A DNA stretch of 18,604 nucleotides, taken from the NCBI GenBank assembly GCA_039179915.1, contig JBCDEF010000032.1, positions 1 through 18,604 of the forward strand, given 5' to 3'. The translations under genes were made by a program, and so were the position numbers. Shown piece by piece: positions 1 to 6,540 of this stretch; within the stretch, counting starts at the first letter, position 1, and each line of letters opens with the position of its first letter. The stretch is from JANQQZ01 sp039179915. GTDB lineage: Bacteria; Planctomycetota; Phycisphaerae; Phycisphaerales; UBA1924. Below the pieces are notes generated by a model. That model did no database searches, was not told the DNA's origin, and saw nothing but the letters and a program-made list of their open reading frames with translations.

Positions 1-609
1 CTGACCCCGGTTGCCGTGATGTCCGGCGGGTTCTCAGAGAGACAGCTGGCCATGATCGTTGAGGCCTCGCAGGACCCGGAGCACCCGGTGCCCGAGAACG
101 GCCCGATGATCGACGACATCGTGGCGAACCGTCACATCACCCGGACGCGCAGCGACTGGATCGACGACGACGATCTCTACGCCCACCCGCAGTGGCAGCT
201 CTACCGCAAGCCGATGGGCTCGGACCATTATCTGTTCAGCATCTACCGCGTCGGCGAGAACTACATCAGCGGTATCGGCCTGCACCGCCCGCCGGGCGCT
301 CCCGACTTCACGCCCCGGGAGCGTCGCCTCGCGCACATCGTCATGTCCGAGATCGACTGGCTGCACACCGCCGACATCCCCAAAGACGAGGTCGGTGTCG
401 AGGTTTCGCGGCTCACACCCAGGCTCCGCGTGGTTTTCTCGCTGCTTGTCCGCGGCTGGAACCGCAAGCAGATCGCCTCGCACTTGGGCCTGACCCCGAA
501 CACCGTCGCGGGCTACATCAAATCGATCTACCGCTCGTTCGAGGTCTCGTCGCAGCCCGAGTTGATCAGCCGGTTCGTCAGCGGCGACGGCGGCGATGCC
601 AAGCCCTGA
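1..609 (+). CDS. LuxR-family C-terminal HTH regulator (5' end outside window)
   Basis: The frame is open from the first base of the window, so the protein very probably starts further upstream; a GTG at 16 and ATG at 19 are possible but unsupported internal starts. The visible 202 residues begin with a segment that looks like the end of a sensory or PAS/GAF-like region (aromatic strands around the SDHYLFSIYRVGENYISGIG stretch). They finish with a LuxR/GerE-type helix-turn-helix over roughly the last 65 residues: LTPRLRVVFSLLVRG, then NRKQIASHLGLTPNTVAGY, then KSIYRSFEV. The family binds DNA through this C-terminal four-helix domain and usually activates transcription in response to an N-terminal signal. 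No response-regulator receiver domain is visible here. The ligand, targets and full length cannot be judged from the window. The HTH call is secure; the sensory role is inferred. Confidence 0.85.
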   Translation: MTPVAVMSGGFSERQLAMIVEASQDPEHPVPENGPMIDDIVANRHITRTRSDWIDDDDLYAHPQWQLYRKPMGSDHYLFSIYRVGENYISGIGLHRPPGAPDFTPRERRLAHIVMSEIDWLHTADIPKDEVGVEVSRLTPRLRVVFSLLVRGWNRKQIASHLGLTPNTVAGYIKSIYRSFEVSSQPELISRFVSGDGGDAKP

Positions 610-673
610 CCAACCGATGGAGCCGCGGCGGCGTTTCAGGGAATCTTCCGGGGCGTTGCGGCATTGTGCCTGT

Positions 674-704
674 CTCAGCGGCCGCGAAGCGGCGACGGGC
701 TGAG
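674..704 (+). terminator. Possible hairpin terminator after the LuxR gene
   Basis: An imperfect stem-loop lies 64 nt after the LuxR-type stop codon. The outer stem pairs CTCAGC (674-679) with GCTGAG (699-704). The inner stem pairs GCCGC (681-685) with GCGGC (689-693) around a GAA loop, with a 1x5 internal bulge. A short pyrimidine run (CTTTCCTCC) follows. It lacks a proper U tract, so it may be only a chance structure in GC-rich DNA. Confidence 0.25.
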
Positions 705-730
705 CTTTCCTCCACGGAGCATGACCCGCG

Positions 731-918
731 ATGAGCGACACCCGACGCGAAGTTCTCGAGGCCAACGCGGCATATGCCGCCGCATCCGGAACGACCCGCT
801 GGTGTCGCCGTTGACCCCGATTTCGGGCTTCATCTATGACGTCAAGACCGGGGCCCTGATCGAGGTCGAAGCGCCAACCGCCGCCGGCCGACCGATCAAC
901 GGGTCAAGTGATCGCTAG
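731..918 (+). pseudogene. Beta-carbonic anhydrase remnant with its catalytic core deleted
   Basis: Two pieces of one gene are joined out of frame. From ATG 731 the reading MSDTRREVLEANAAYAAASG resembles the N-terminus of prokaryotic beta-carbonic anhydrases (typically a short helix of the form LxNNxxYA). That frame hits TGA at 812-814 after 27 codons. In the +1-shifted frame, from about 783 to the TAG at 916-918, the reading NDPLVSPLTPISGFIYDVKT followed by GALIEV matches the family's C-terminal segment (DPL/xxxxxxRGFxYDVxTGxLxEV). In an intact enzyme, about 190-200 residues long, these two segments are separated by roughly 120 residues. That missing part carries the zinc-ligand motifs CxDxR and HxxC, and none of it is present here. 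The junction lies near 780-792. The product cannot be active. Family recognition is from remembered motifs, not a database search. Alternative: a chance C-terminal match, but finding both ends in the right order makes that unlikely. Confidence 0.72.
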
Positions 919-1282
919 CTTCGTGAGGTCGATTCATGTCTCCAACCGAACGGGCAATGTGACCGACCGCGAATGACCCGCAGCGGGCGAGTCTACCGCG
1001 GTGCTGCTCTGCGGTTTCTTCGCGGGCGAGATGAACGAGGGCAAGCTGGGCGGCGTGCTCAGGGCATCTCGACTTCGGTTCCGAGATGACGTAGCTCGCC
1101 CTGTGCTCGGAGGTGCAGACCGAGTTGTGCTCGCCGCGTCGGCGAATGCAAGTGTGGTGTGCGTGCGTCGCGAGATGTAGACGGTCGCACGATCAGTGCG
1201 GCCGGGATGCCCGACACAATTGACGTAGCACCTTGGTCACTCCGGCCTATTCTGCGGAAAGGACCAAAAGGACGATGATCCC
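919..1282. other. Gene-poor stretch with one short coding-like remnant
   Basis: No intact gene is supported here. Between about 977 and 1054 one plus-strand frame, opening just after TGA 974-976, reads GESTAVLLCGFFAGEMNEGK and onward with strongly G/C-biased third codon positions. It then loses that bias and stops at TAG about 1178. I cannot assign this to a family. With the neighbouring carbonic anhydrase remnant it suggests a short decaying region upstream of the ABM gene. The minus-strand frames covering the area have no believable start or composition. Confidence 0.4.
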
Positions 1283-1597
1283 ATGATAGTACGAACATGG
1301 AGCGGCGCAACCGCACACGAAAACGGGGATGCCTACGAGCGGTTCATGGTCGAACGTGCAGCGCCGGATTATCGATCGATCCCCGGCTGCATCGGGCTCT
1401 GGTTCACAAGGCGAGATGAGCCCGAGCGATCCCATTTCTTGCTCGTCACAATCTGGGAATCACTGGAGGCCGTCGAGGACTTTGCAGGCCCAGACGCCGA
1501 GCGGGCGAAGTATTACCCCGAAGACGATCGATACTTGCTTTCGAAAGACCCGATCGCTCGAAACTGGGCGGTGTTCCACCACGAGCCAACGGGCTGA
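1283..1597 (+). CDS. ABM-domain (antibiotic biosynthesis monooxygenase-like) small protein
   Basis: A 104-residue soluble protein. It has the dimeric alpha/beta-barrel pattern of ABM-fold proteins: an N-terminal strand MIVRTWSGAT, a helix containing the AYERFMVE stretch, a strand CIGLWFTRRDE, a strand FLLVTIWESLEAVEDFAG, and a C-terminal strand NWAVFHHEP. The variant with PDAERAKYYPEDDRYLL in its second half is common in uncharacterised bacterial ABM proteins. Members include quinol monooxygenases and heme-degrading enzymes, but many have no known substrate, and no diagnostic catalytic residue can be read off here. The start at ATG 1283 is preceded by purine-rich AAAAGGAC about 8-10 nt upstream. 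The gene stands alone, facing the minus-strand tRNA gene. Function beyond the fold is unknown. Confidence 0.8.
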   Translation: MIVRTWSGATAHENGDAYERFMVERAAPDYRSIPGCIGLWFTRRDEPERSHFLLVTIWESLEAVEDFAGPDAERAKYYPEDDRYLLSKDPIARNWAVFHHEPTG

Positions 1598-1622
1598 GAG
1601 CCTCGTCCGAGTCAGTGTGCAA

Positions 1623-1706
1623 TGCCGGAGGGGGGACTCGAACCCCCACGGGTTTTACCCCGGCGGATTTTGAATCCGCTGCGTCTGCCAATTCCGCCAC
1701 TCCGGC
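1623..1706 (-). tRNA. tRNA-Leu (anticodon CAA)
   Basis: On the minus strand the 84-nt sequence forms a complete class II tRNA. The acceptor GCCGGAG (from 1706) pairs perfectly with CTCCGGC, followed by discriminator A (1623). The anticodon stem is GCGGA/TCCGC with loop TTCAAAA, giving anticodon CAA (reads UUG). There is a long variable arm (GCCGGGGTAAAACCCGT region) and a T arm GGGGG-TTCGAGT-CCCCC. The CCA end is not encoded. It lies between the convergent ABM gene and the dockerin-like gene. Confidence 0.96.
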
Positions 1707-1715
1707 CGTAGGGAG

Positions 1716-1744
1716 ATCATCAGGACCAGATCGGGGGTGGTCAA
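1716..1744 (-). promoter_or_regulatory. Likely sigma-70-type promoter of tRNA-Leu
   Basis: On the minus strand TTGACC (1744-1739) is followed after exactly 17 bp by GATGAT (1721-1716). These match the -35 and -10 hexamers at 5/6 and 4/6 positions. Transcription would start around 1709, only about 3 nt before the mature tRNA 5' end, which is tight but possible. Inferred from sequence only. Confidence 0.4.
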
Positions 1745-1804
1745 GCGCGACAAGGCTGCTCGCTGCCGCCGGTTGGGGGTGGGAGCCTGGTTTTCTGATT
1801 CAGC

Positions 1805-2692
1805 TCAGCCGCAGCCGGTCCCGCCGAAGGCTGCCACCCAGGCGAAGAAGTCGCTCTCGGTGCACGAGCCGTCGGTGTTGACGTCGCAAGCCGATTCCTG
1901 CTCGGGTGTGCGTGGGTTTGCTGAGAAGGCGGTAACCCAGGCGAAAAAGTCGCTGCCGTCGACCGACCCATTGCCGTTGACATCCGCCGGACAGATCGTC
2001 GGCGCGTCGATCGCCCAGTTGATCGTGGCCGAGCCGGTCTCAGGGTCGGTCTGAAGCACCGAGATGCCGCTGTGGCTCAAACGGAGCTCGATGCGGTAGC
2101 TCCCCGAGTCCGCGGTCAGCGGCACGGTGACATCGAACGCTGTCGGTCCGGGCATGATCTGATCGGTGAACAGTTGCTCAAAAAACGGGCCGGTAAAGCC
2201 GCTCCCGGGCATGAACTCGCTGAACACGCTGACGCGGACCGTGAACTCGATGAACGAGGGGCCCGAGTTGATGAGCGTGCCTTCAAAACGAGCGCTGCCC
2301 TCGTCGGGGAGCGTGAAGTCGTACTCGAAGGTACCCGAGAGCGTGTGCGTGAAGCTCTGCGCGGTCGGTTCGTCGCTGAACTGGTCGCCGTCGTAGCTCT
2401 GCGTCGCTGCGAAGACGCCCGAGGCTTCATTCGAGAACAGGGCGCTGGCGGTCGTGTCGGCGGTGAACTGGCCGTCGACGCTGCTGATCGAGACTGGTGC
2501 CGCGAGCGGCCCGAGCTCATTGACTGCGGCGCCCTGATCATCGAAGCCGGTCGCGTCGTCGGTGAGATCCACCACGCTGAGACCGATCTGCGAGCTCGCC
2601 TCTACGCTGGATCGGACCGGGTTCAGTTGGGCCGAAGCGATCGGGGCAAGCCCGATCAGGCACGTGCCAACAACGAGCGGGGCATGCTTCAT
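1805..2692 (-). CDS. Secreted protein with C-terminal GC-type dockerin-like domain
   Basis: A 295-residue exported protein. Residues 1-21 form a signal peptide (MKHAPLVVGTCLIGLAPIASA, cleavage before Gln22 likely). Residues about 25-230 are beta-strand rich and low in Lys and Cys, with no family I recognise. The end, from about residue 231, is a dockerin-like module. It has two EF-hand-type calcium loops, DVNGNGSVDGSDFFAW and DVNTDGSCTESDFFAW, each followed by V-x-A-F. Cysteines bracket the module (CPAD, SACD, GSC) and it ends Gly-Cys-Gly. This arrangement is typical of surface or secreted proteins of Phycisphaerae-type planctomycetes, where it probably serves as a sorting or anchoring tag rather than a cellulosome dockerin. 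The start at ATG 2692 is preferred over longer in-frame starts because it begins the signal peptide and has AAGGAA upstream. The body function is unknown. Confidence 0.85.
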   Translation of the reverse strand: MKHAPLVVGTCLIGLAPIASAQLNPVRSSVEASSQIGLSVVDLTDDATGFDDQGAAVNELGPLAAPVSISSVDGQFTADTTASALFSNEASGVFAATQSYDGDQFSDEPTAQSFTHTLSGTFEYDFTLPDEGSARFEGTLINSGPSFIEFTVRVSVFSEFMPGSGFTGPFFEQLFTDQIMPGPTAFDVTVPLTADSGSYRIELRLSHSGISVLQTDPETGSATINWAIDAPTICPADVNGNGSVDGSDFFAWVTAFSANPRTPEQESACDVNTDGSCTESDFFAWVAAFGGTGCG

Positions 2693-2909
2693 ATGGCTCG
2701 ATTCCTTCCAGAGACAGCCCGCGTTCGCGAGGTGTTCAGAGACGGGTGAACACGTTCTGAGTCTACGGCGTCGGTGCTGGCCGCCCAATCGCGATTTGCC
2801 CGTTGGCGTTGCGGGATCTGTCGTCCGGGCCGAGCCACGATGGGCGAGAAGCCGGGCCCCTGTTCCCGGCCACTCTTTCCACGGATCCGATGGACGCCGG
2901 ACCCGGGAC

Positions 2910-2915
2910 TAGAAT
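2910..2915 (+). promoter_or_regulatory. Candidate -10 box upstream of tig
   Basis: TAGAAT matches the sigma-70 -10 consensus at 5 of 6 positions and sits 58 nt before the trigger factor start. No convincing -35 element lies 16-18 bp upstream, so this is a weak call. Confidence 0.3.
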
Positions 2916-2972
2916 CCGCCTCGCCGCGGACCCGCGGCTGACCATCCACCGAACCGCCAGAGGTACCCCGTG

Positions 2973-4346
2973 ATGTCCGAGACGGCCGACAAGATCAGCT
3001 CCAGCACCGTGACCGAGAACGGCCCCACCGGCCGCACGCTCACGATCGAGATCCCCGCCGACGTGGTTGACGAGCGGATCAACGATGCGTTCGGAGCGCT
3101 CCGTAGCGAGGCCGCTCTGCCCGGGTTCCGCAAGGGTCACGCGCCACGCCAGCTTCTCGAGAAGCGGTTCGGCGAGAACGTGCGGGACGAGACCAAGGGC
3201 CAGCTCGTCTCCTCGGCGTACAGCGAGGCGGTCGAAGAGCACGGACTCAAAGTTGTCGGCAACCCGATCGCCAACCAGATCGAGGACCTGACACTTGAGC
3301 CGGGCAAGCCTGTCACCCTGACGATCGAGGTCGAGATCGTCCCCGAGTTCGAGCTGCCCGAGCTGACCGGCATCGAGGTCAAACGGCCCACGCTCGAGGT
3401 CACCGATGAGATGGTGCAGCAGGAGGTCGAGAAGTACTGCCTCGCCGAGGGCGACCTTGAGGAGCGCGAGGTCGCCGAGCCGGGCGATTACCTTACCGGC
3501 AAGGGCGTGATGACCGCCGGCGACGAAACGGTGCACGACATCGACGGCGCGGTCGTCCAGCTTCCTAGCGGCAAGGACGAGGGCATGATCCTCGGCGTGC
3601 TGGTCAACGATCTTGCCAAGCAGCTCGGTTCGCCCAAGGCCGGTGACGAGCTCACCGTGACCGCGACCGGTCCGGAGAACCACGAGACCGAAGCGGTCCG
3701 CAACGCCGAGCTCACGATCACGTTCCGCGTCGATGCGGTCTCGCGGATCATCCCCGTGGAGCCGTCGGCGATCGCCGAGCGGAGCGGGCGGGAGAACGAG
3801 GCTGCCCTGCGGCAGGCGGTTCGTGACCAGCTCGAGCAGCGGATCGGGGCGGATCAGGCGGGCCTGGTCCGCCAGCAGATCGCCGCCCACCTGCTCAAGT
3901 CGGTCGATTTCGAGCTGCCCAAGCGGCTGAGCGCTCAGCAGGCCCAGAGCGTGTTCGAGCGCCGGCGGCTGGAGCTGATGCACCGCGGCGTCGAGCCGCA
4001 GGAGATCGAGGAAAACATCGCCCAGCTCCGCTCGGCGAGTGCCAGCGTCGCGCTCCGCGAGTTGAAGCTGCTGTTCATCCTGTCCAAGGTCGCGGAGATC
4101 AAGGATGTCAGCGTGAGCGAGGCCGAGATCAACGGCGCGATCGTGGCGATGGCCCGCCGCCGCGGCGAGCGGCCCGAGGCGCTCCGCCAGCAGCTCATCC
4201 AAAATCGGCAGGTCAACGCCATTTACCAGCAGCTCATGGAGCACAAAGCGCTCGACGCGATCGCGGCCGACGCCAAGGTCGAAGACCTGTCATCCGACGA
4301 GTGGAACGAATACGCCAAGTCGCTTTCGGACGACGGGTCGGCCTGA
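2973..4346 (+). CDS. tig: Trigger factor, ribosome-associated chaperone
   Basis: A 457-residue trigger factor, close to the usual 430-480. It binds ribosomal protein L23 at the exit tunnel and shields nascent chains. Residues about 10-120 are the N-terminal ribosome-binding domain, with the signature GFRKGHAPR at 51-59. About residues 165-260 is the FKBP-like insertion: GDYLTGKG..., then GMILGVLVNDLAKQLGSPKA and GDELTVTATGPENH. The rest is the all-helical C-terminal arm. The insertion is poor in the aromatic residues that line an active prolyl isomerase pocket, so isomerase activity may be weak or absent (inference). The start at ATG 2973 follows AGAGG by 9 nt; an immediately adjacent in-frame GTG at 2970 is the alternative. 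The often-linked clpP and clpX genes do not follow; instead the gene converges on a minus-strand membrane protein gene. Confidence 0.96.
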   Translation: MSETADKISSSTVTENGPTGRTLTIEIPADVVDERINDAFGALRSEAALPGFRKGHAPRQLLEKRFGENVRDETKGQLVSSAYSEAVEEHGLKVVGNPIANQIEDLTLEPGKPVTLTIEVEIVPEFELPELTGIEVKRPTLEVTDEMVQQEVEKYCLAEGDLEEREVAEPGDYLTGKGVMTAGDETVHDIDGAVVQLPSGKDEGMILGVLVNDLAKQLGSPKAGDELTVTATGPENHETEAVRNAELTITFRVDAVSRIIPVEPSAIAERSGRENEAALRQAVRDQLEQRIGADQAGLVRQQIAAHLLKSVDFELPKRLSAQQAQSVFERRRLELMHRGVEPQEIEENIAQLRSASASVALRELKLLFILSKVAEIKDVSVSEAEINGAIVAMARRRGERPEALRQQLIQNRQVNAIYQQLMEHKALDAIAADAKVEDLSSDEWNEYAKSLSDDGSA

Positions 4347-4374
4347 GAGAAGACCTGAGAAGCCAAGCCCCGTC

Positions 4375-4398
4375 ACACGGGCCGCTACACGGGCCGCT
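4375..4398. repeat. Perfect tandem duplication of a 12-bp unit
   Basis: ACACGGGCCGCT occurs twice back to back (4375-4386 and 4387-4398) in the 72-bp gap between the convergent tig and zinc-ribbon genes. Just after it, CGGGCC (4400-4405) can pair with GGCCCG (4422-4427). A bidirectional transcription-end structure is possible but not shown by a U tract. Confidence 0.6.
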
Positions 4399-4418
4399 GC
4401 GGGCCGGACAACACTCGG

Positions 4419-4805
4419 TCAGGCCCGATGACCCGCGGCTGTGTCGCTCGCTGTGTCGGGTTCTTGGTTCGGAGCCTGAGCGAGCTCCGCGGGCGGGTTG
4501 AGGCCGGCGGGAGAGGCGATTGTGCCGCAGGACGGGCAGACCACGCCGTACTGGCCCACGGGCTGGTTGTCGAGCACGGTCCCGCAACCGATGCACACAG
4601 GCTGCGTCAGCCGCGACGCCACGGTGTTGACAACGACCGCCGCGATCGCGACGGCCCCCGCGACCACCGGCCAGACCGGTGCCGAGACCATGCTGACCAC
4701 GCCGACCGCCGCCAGCGAAAGCCCGACAAGCACGGCAAATGCACGCAGCCTGAGCTTATACAGGAACGCGATGTGCTCTTGAAGCGTCAGTTTCTTCGAT
4801 GCCAT
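4419..4805 (-). CDS. Small membrane protein with C-terminal zinc ribbon
   Basis: A 128-residue protein. It has a basic N-terminal helix (MASKKLTLQEHIAFLYKLRL), two hydrophobic membrane segments at about 22-42 and 44-66 split by a short SAPVWP turn, and then a zinc ribbon with CIGC (71-74) and CPSC (90-93). A Pro/Ala/Gln-rich tail follows. The four cysteines are spaced as in a rubredoxin-like knuckle pair and probably bind one zinc on the cytoplasmic side. I do not recognise a named family; a structural or regulatory role at the membrane is inference. The start is uncertain. ATG 4805 gives the basic N-terminus, but GTG 4820 lies only 4 nt after a strong GGAGGT and would add five residues. The gene is divergent from the glycosyltransferase cluster. 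Confidence 0.72.
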   Translation of the reverse strand: MASKKLTLQEHIAFLYKLRLRAFAVLVGLSLAAVGVVSMVSAPVWPVVAGAVAIAAVVVNTVASRLTQPVCIGCGTVLDNQPVGQYGVVCPSCGTIASPAGLNPPAELAQAPNQEPDTASDTAAGHRA

Positions 4806-4942
4806 CCATCCGCGGATCACGGTGACCTCCAGACCACAGTCAGCCGGCATTGCTCGCCGAAGCCCTAGGGTAGCCCGAATCGGGTTCGAGGGCCGCGTGT
4901 GGGCGGTTCCTTGGGGTGCCGATGCCGGACAGGATATCGGCG

Positions 4943-6415
4943 ATGCGCGTGCTGCTGGTCAGCCCTTCTTCGGTCGACGCCGGTCCCGCGGGTTCGGGGG
5001 GGGTGGCCGGGTACGCGGGCGATCTCGCAGCGGCTCTGGCCGAACTCGGGCACACGGTTGCTGTGGTTTCGTCCGGCCACCGCTACCGGCCGGGCGTGGT
5101 TGGGCGATCGCCCGGGCGGTGCCTCGCTTTCTCGCTGCCGGCGATCGGCGGTATCCGGCGGTACGAGATCCTGAACTCGCCCGTGCTCTCGCCGGCGATC
5201 TGGCAATTCGGTGCGCCGAAAGACGAAGCCAGCAATCGCCGCATCGAGCGGGCGTTCGCCGATGTTCTCGCCCGGTTCCGGCCTGACGCGGTCCATATCC
5301 ACGGTTTCGAGGGCTTCACCGCCGGCATCGTGCAATGCACCAAGCGTTTTGGTGCGGTGTGCTTTGTTAGCGTGCACAACTACCACGCGTTCTGCCCGCA
5401 GGTGTACCTGATGCGGGGCCGGCGCGAGCCGTGTCACGATTACGACGGCGGCCGGGCCTGCGAAACCTGCGAAGCGTGCATCGACATCCCCGCCGAACGG
5501 GCCCGCCGCGCATCGCCCGCGGAGCGACCGCCGCCGGCGATCGATCCCCCACCGCTGCCGCCGATCCAGCGATTCGACGAGCAAGGGCGTCCGACCGCGG
5601 CAACGCGGGCGCTGTGGTCATACGACCATCCGCACTGGCAGCCGCTGGACGAGGACCGGCTCGATCCGGCCGCGGCCGGACGTGTCGCCGGGCGATACGG
5701 ACAACGCCGCGCGGCGTTCGTTGATGCGCTCAACCGAGCTGACGGCGTGCTCGCTGTCTCAAGCCGTGTCGCAACGATCACGGCAGCGATGGGCGTCGAT
5801 CCGGCTCGGTTGCGGGTCATGCCGATCGGGTCGTGGGCGGCCGGGGCCGATCGGCCGATCTCGCCGCCGGGCGACGACTCGGTGCTCCGCTTGGTTTTCG
5901 TGGGCTTCAACAACTACTACAAAGGCCTGCCGATGCTCGTTGATGCCTTGGGCCTGCTGAGCCCGAGCTTCCAGCGCCGGGTGCACCTCGCCGCCTTCGG
6001 CCGGGGCTGCCTGTCGATCCGGGAGCGTGCCGAGGCGCTCCGGCCGGGGCTGGCGGGGCTCGAACTCGCCGACACCTACCGCAGAGAGACGCTGCCCGAG
6101 CTGTTTGATGGGCGGCACGCGGGAGTTGTGCCGTCGGTCTGGTCCGACAACGGCCCGCAGACAGCGATCGAGATGCGGGCGTTGGGCCTGCCCGTTCTCG
6201 GTGCCCGGGCGGGCGGCATCCCCGAGATTATCGGCGATGGACGGGAGGGGCTGCTCTTCCGAGCGAACGACCGGTGCGACCTGGCTTGCACGATCGCGAA
6301 AGTGATCGACCGGCCCGAAACGCTGACCGACCTGCGGGCGTTGTGCAGGCCCTGGCGAGCAATGTCGGGACACGCGCAAGATCTATGCGGCCTGTACGAT
6401 GCCGCGCTATCCTGA
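4943..6415 (+). CDS. GT4-family glycosyltransferase (first of cluster)
   Basis: A 490-residue GT-B fold glycosyltransferase that probably transfers a sugar from a nucleotide-sugar donor to a surface glycan in the cytoplasm. The N-terminal Rossmann domain starts MRVLLVSPSS with a GSGGVAGYAGDLA acceptor-side loop and continues to VHIHGFEGF (about 117-125). Next is a cysteine cluster: NYHAFCPQV (Cys151), Cys164, then Cys173, Cys176 and Cys179 in GGRACETCEACID. A Pro-rich insertion of about 100 residues precedes the C-terminal donor domain, which begins near LRLVFVGFNNYYKGLPMLV. That domain contains the GT4 donor-binding region, WSDNGPQTAIEMRALGLPVL followed by GARAGGIPEII. ATG 4943 is chosen because AGGAT lies 7 nt upstream; ATG 4922 and GTG 4916 are possible longer starts. 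It is paralogous to the gene at 8199. Donor and acceptor are unknown. Confidence 0.88.
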   Translation: MRVLLVSPSSVDAGPAGSGGVAGYAGDLAAALAELGHTVAVVSSGHRYRPGVVGRSPGRCLAFSLPAIGGIRRYEILNSPVLSPAIWQFGAPKDEASNRRIERAFADVLARFRPDAVHIHGFEGFTAGIVQCTKRFGAVCFVSVHNYHAFCPQVYLMRGRREPCHDYDGGRACETCEACIDIPAERARRASPAERPPPAIDPPPLPPIQRFDEQGRPTAATRALWSYDHPHWQPLDEDRLDPAAAGRVAGRYGQRRAAFVDALNRADGVLAVSSRVATITAAMGVDPARLRVMPIGSWAAGADRPISPPGDDSVLRLVFVGFNNYYKGLPMLVDALGLLSPSFQRRVHLAAFGRGCLSIRERAEALRPGLAGLELADTYRRETLPELFDGRHAGVVPSVWSDNGPQTAIEMRALGLPVLGARAGGIPEIIGDGREGLLFRANDRCDLACTIAKVIDRPETLTDLRALCRPWRAMSGHAQDLCGLYDAALS

Positions 6416-6540
6416 GACCAAGCCCAGCGCCGCAGGACCCGAGAGCATCCGGCCGAGCTTGCGTGTGGCAGCGAGAGCCTCGGCCGCTGGCGGTGCCACG
6501 AACCATCCCCGCTGTGATCACCGCCTTGGACGGAGCCGGC

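Noticed and set aside
34..765. Long minus-strand frame opposite the LuxR gene
   Set aside because: Antisense shadow typical of GC-rich DNA; the LuxR HTH on the plus strand is unmistakable.
664..918. Intact 84-residue protein
   Set aside because: Only its C-terminal third resembles a protein family; the first part is out of frame with the MSDTRREVLEANAAY reading and has Arg/Ser-rich non-coding composition. Better explained as a carbonic anhydrase remnant.
1220..1253. TTGACG ... TATTCT as promoter of the ABM gene
   Set aside because: The hexamers are good individually but the spacer is 22 bp, too long for a sigma-70 promoter.
1446..1700. Minus-strand protein beginning MAELADAADSKSAG
   Set aside because: This is the well-known artefact of translating across a tRNA-Leu gene.
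2763..4244. 493-residue minus-strand frame opposite tig
   Set aside because: Leu/Asp/Arg-rich antisense composition over an unambiguous trigger factor.
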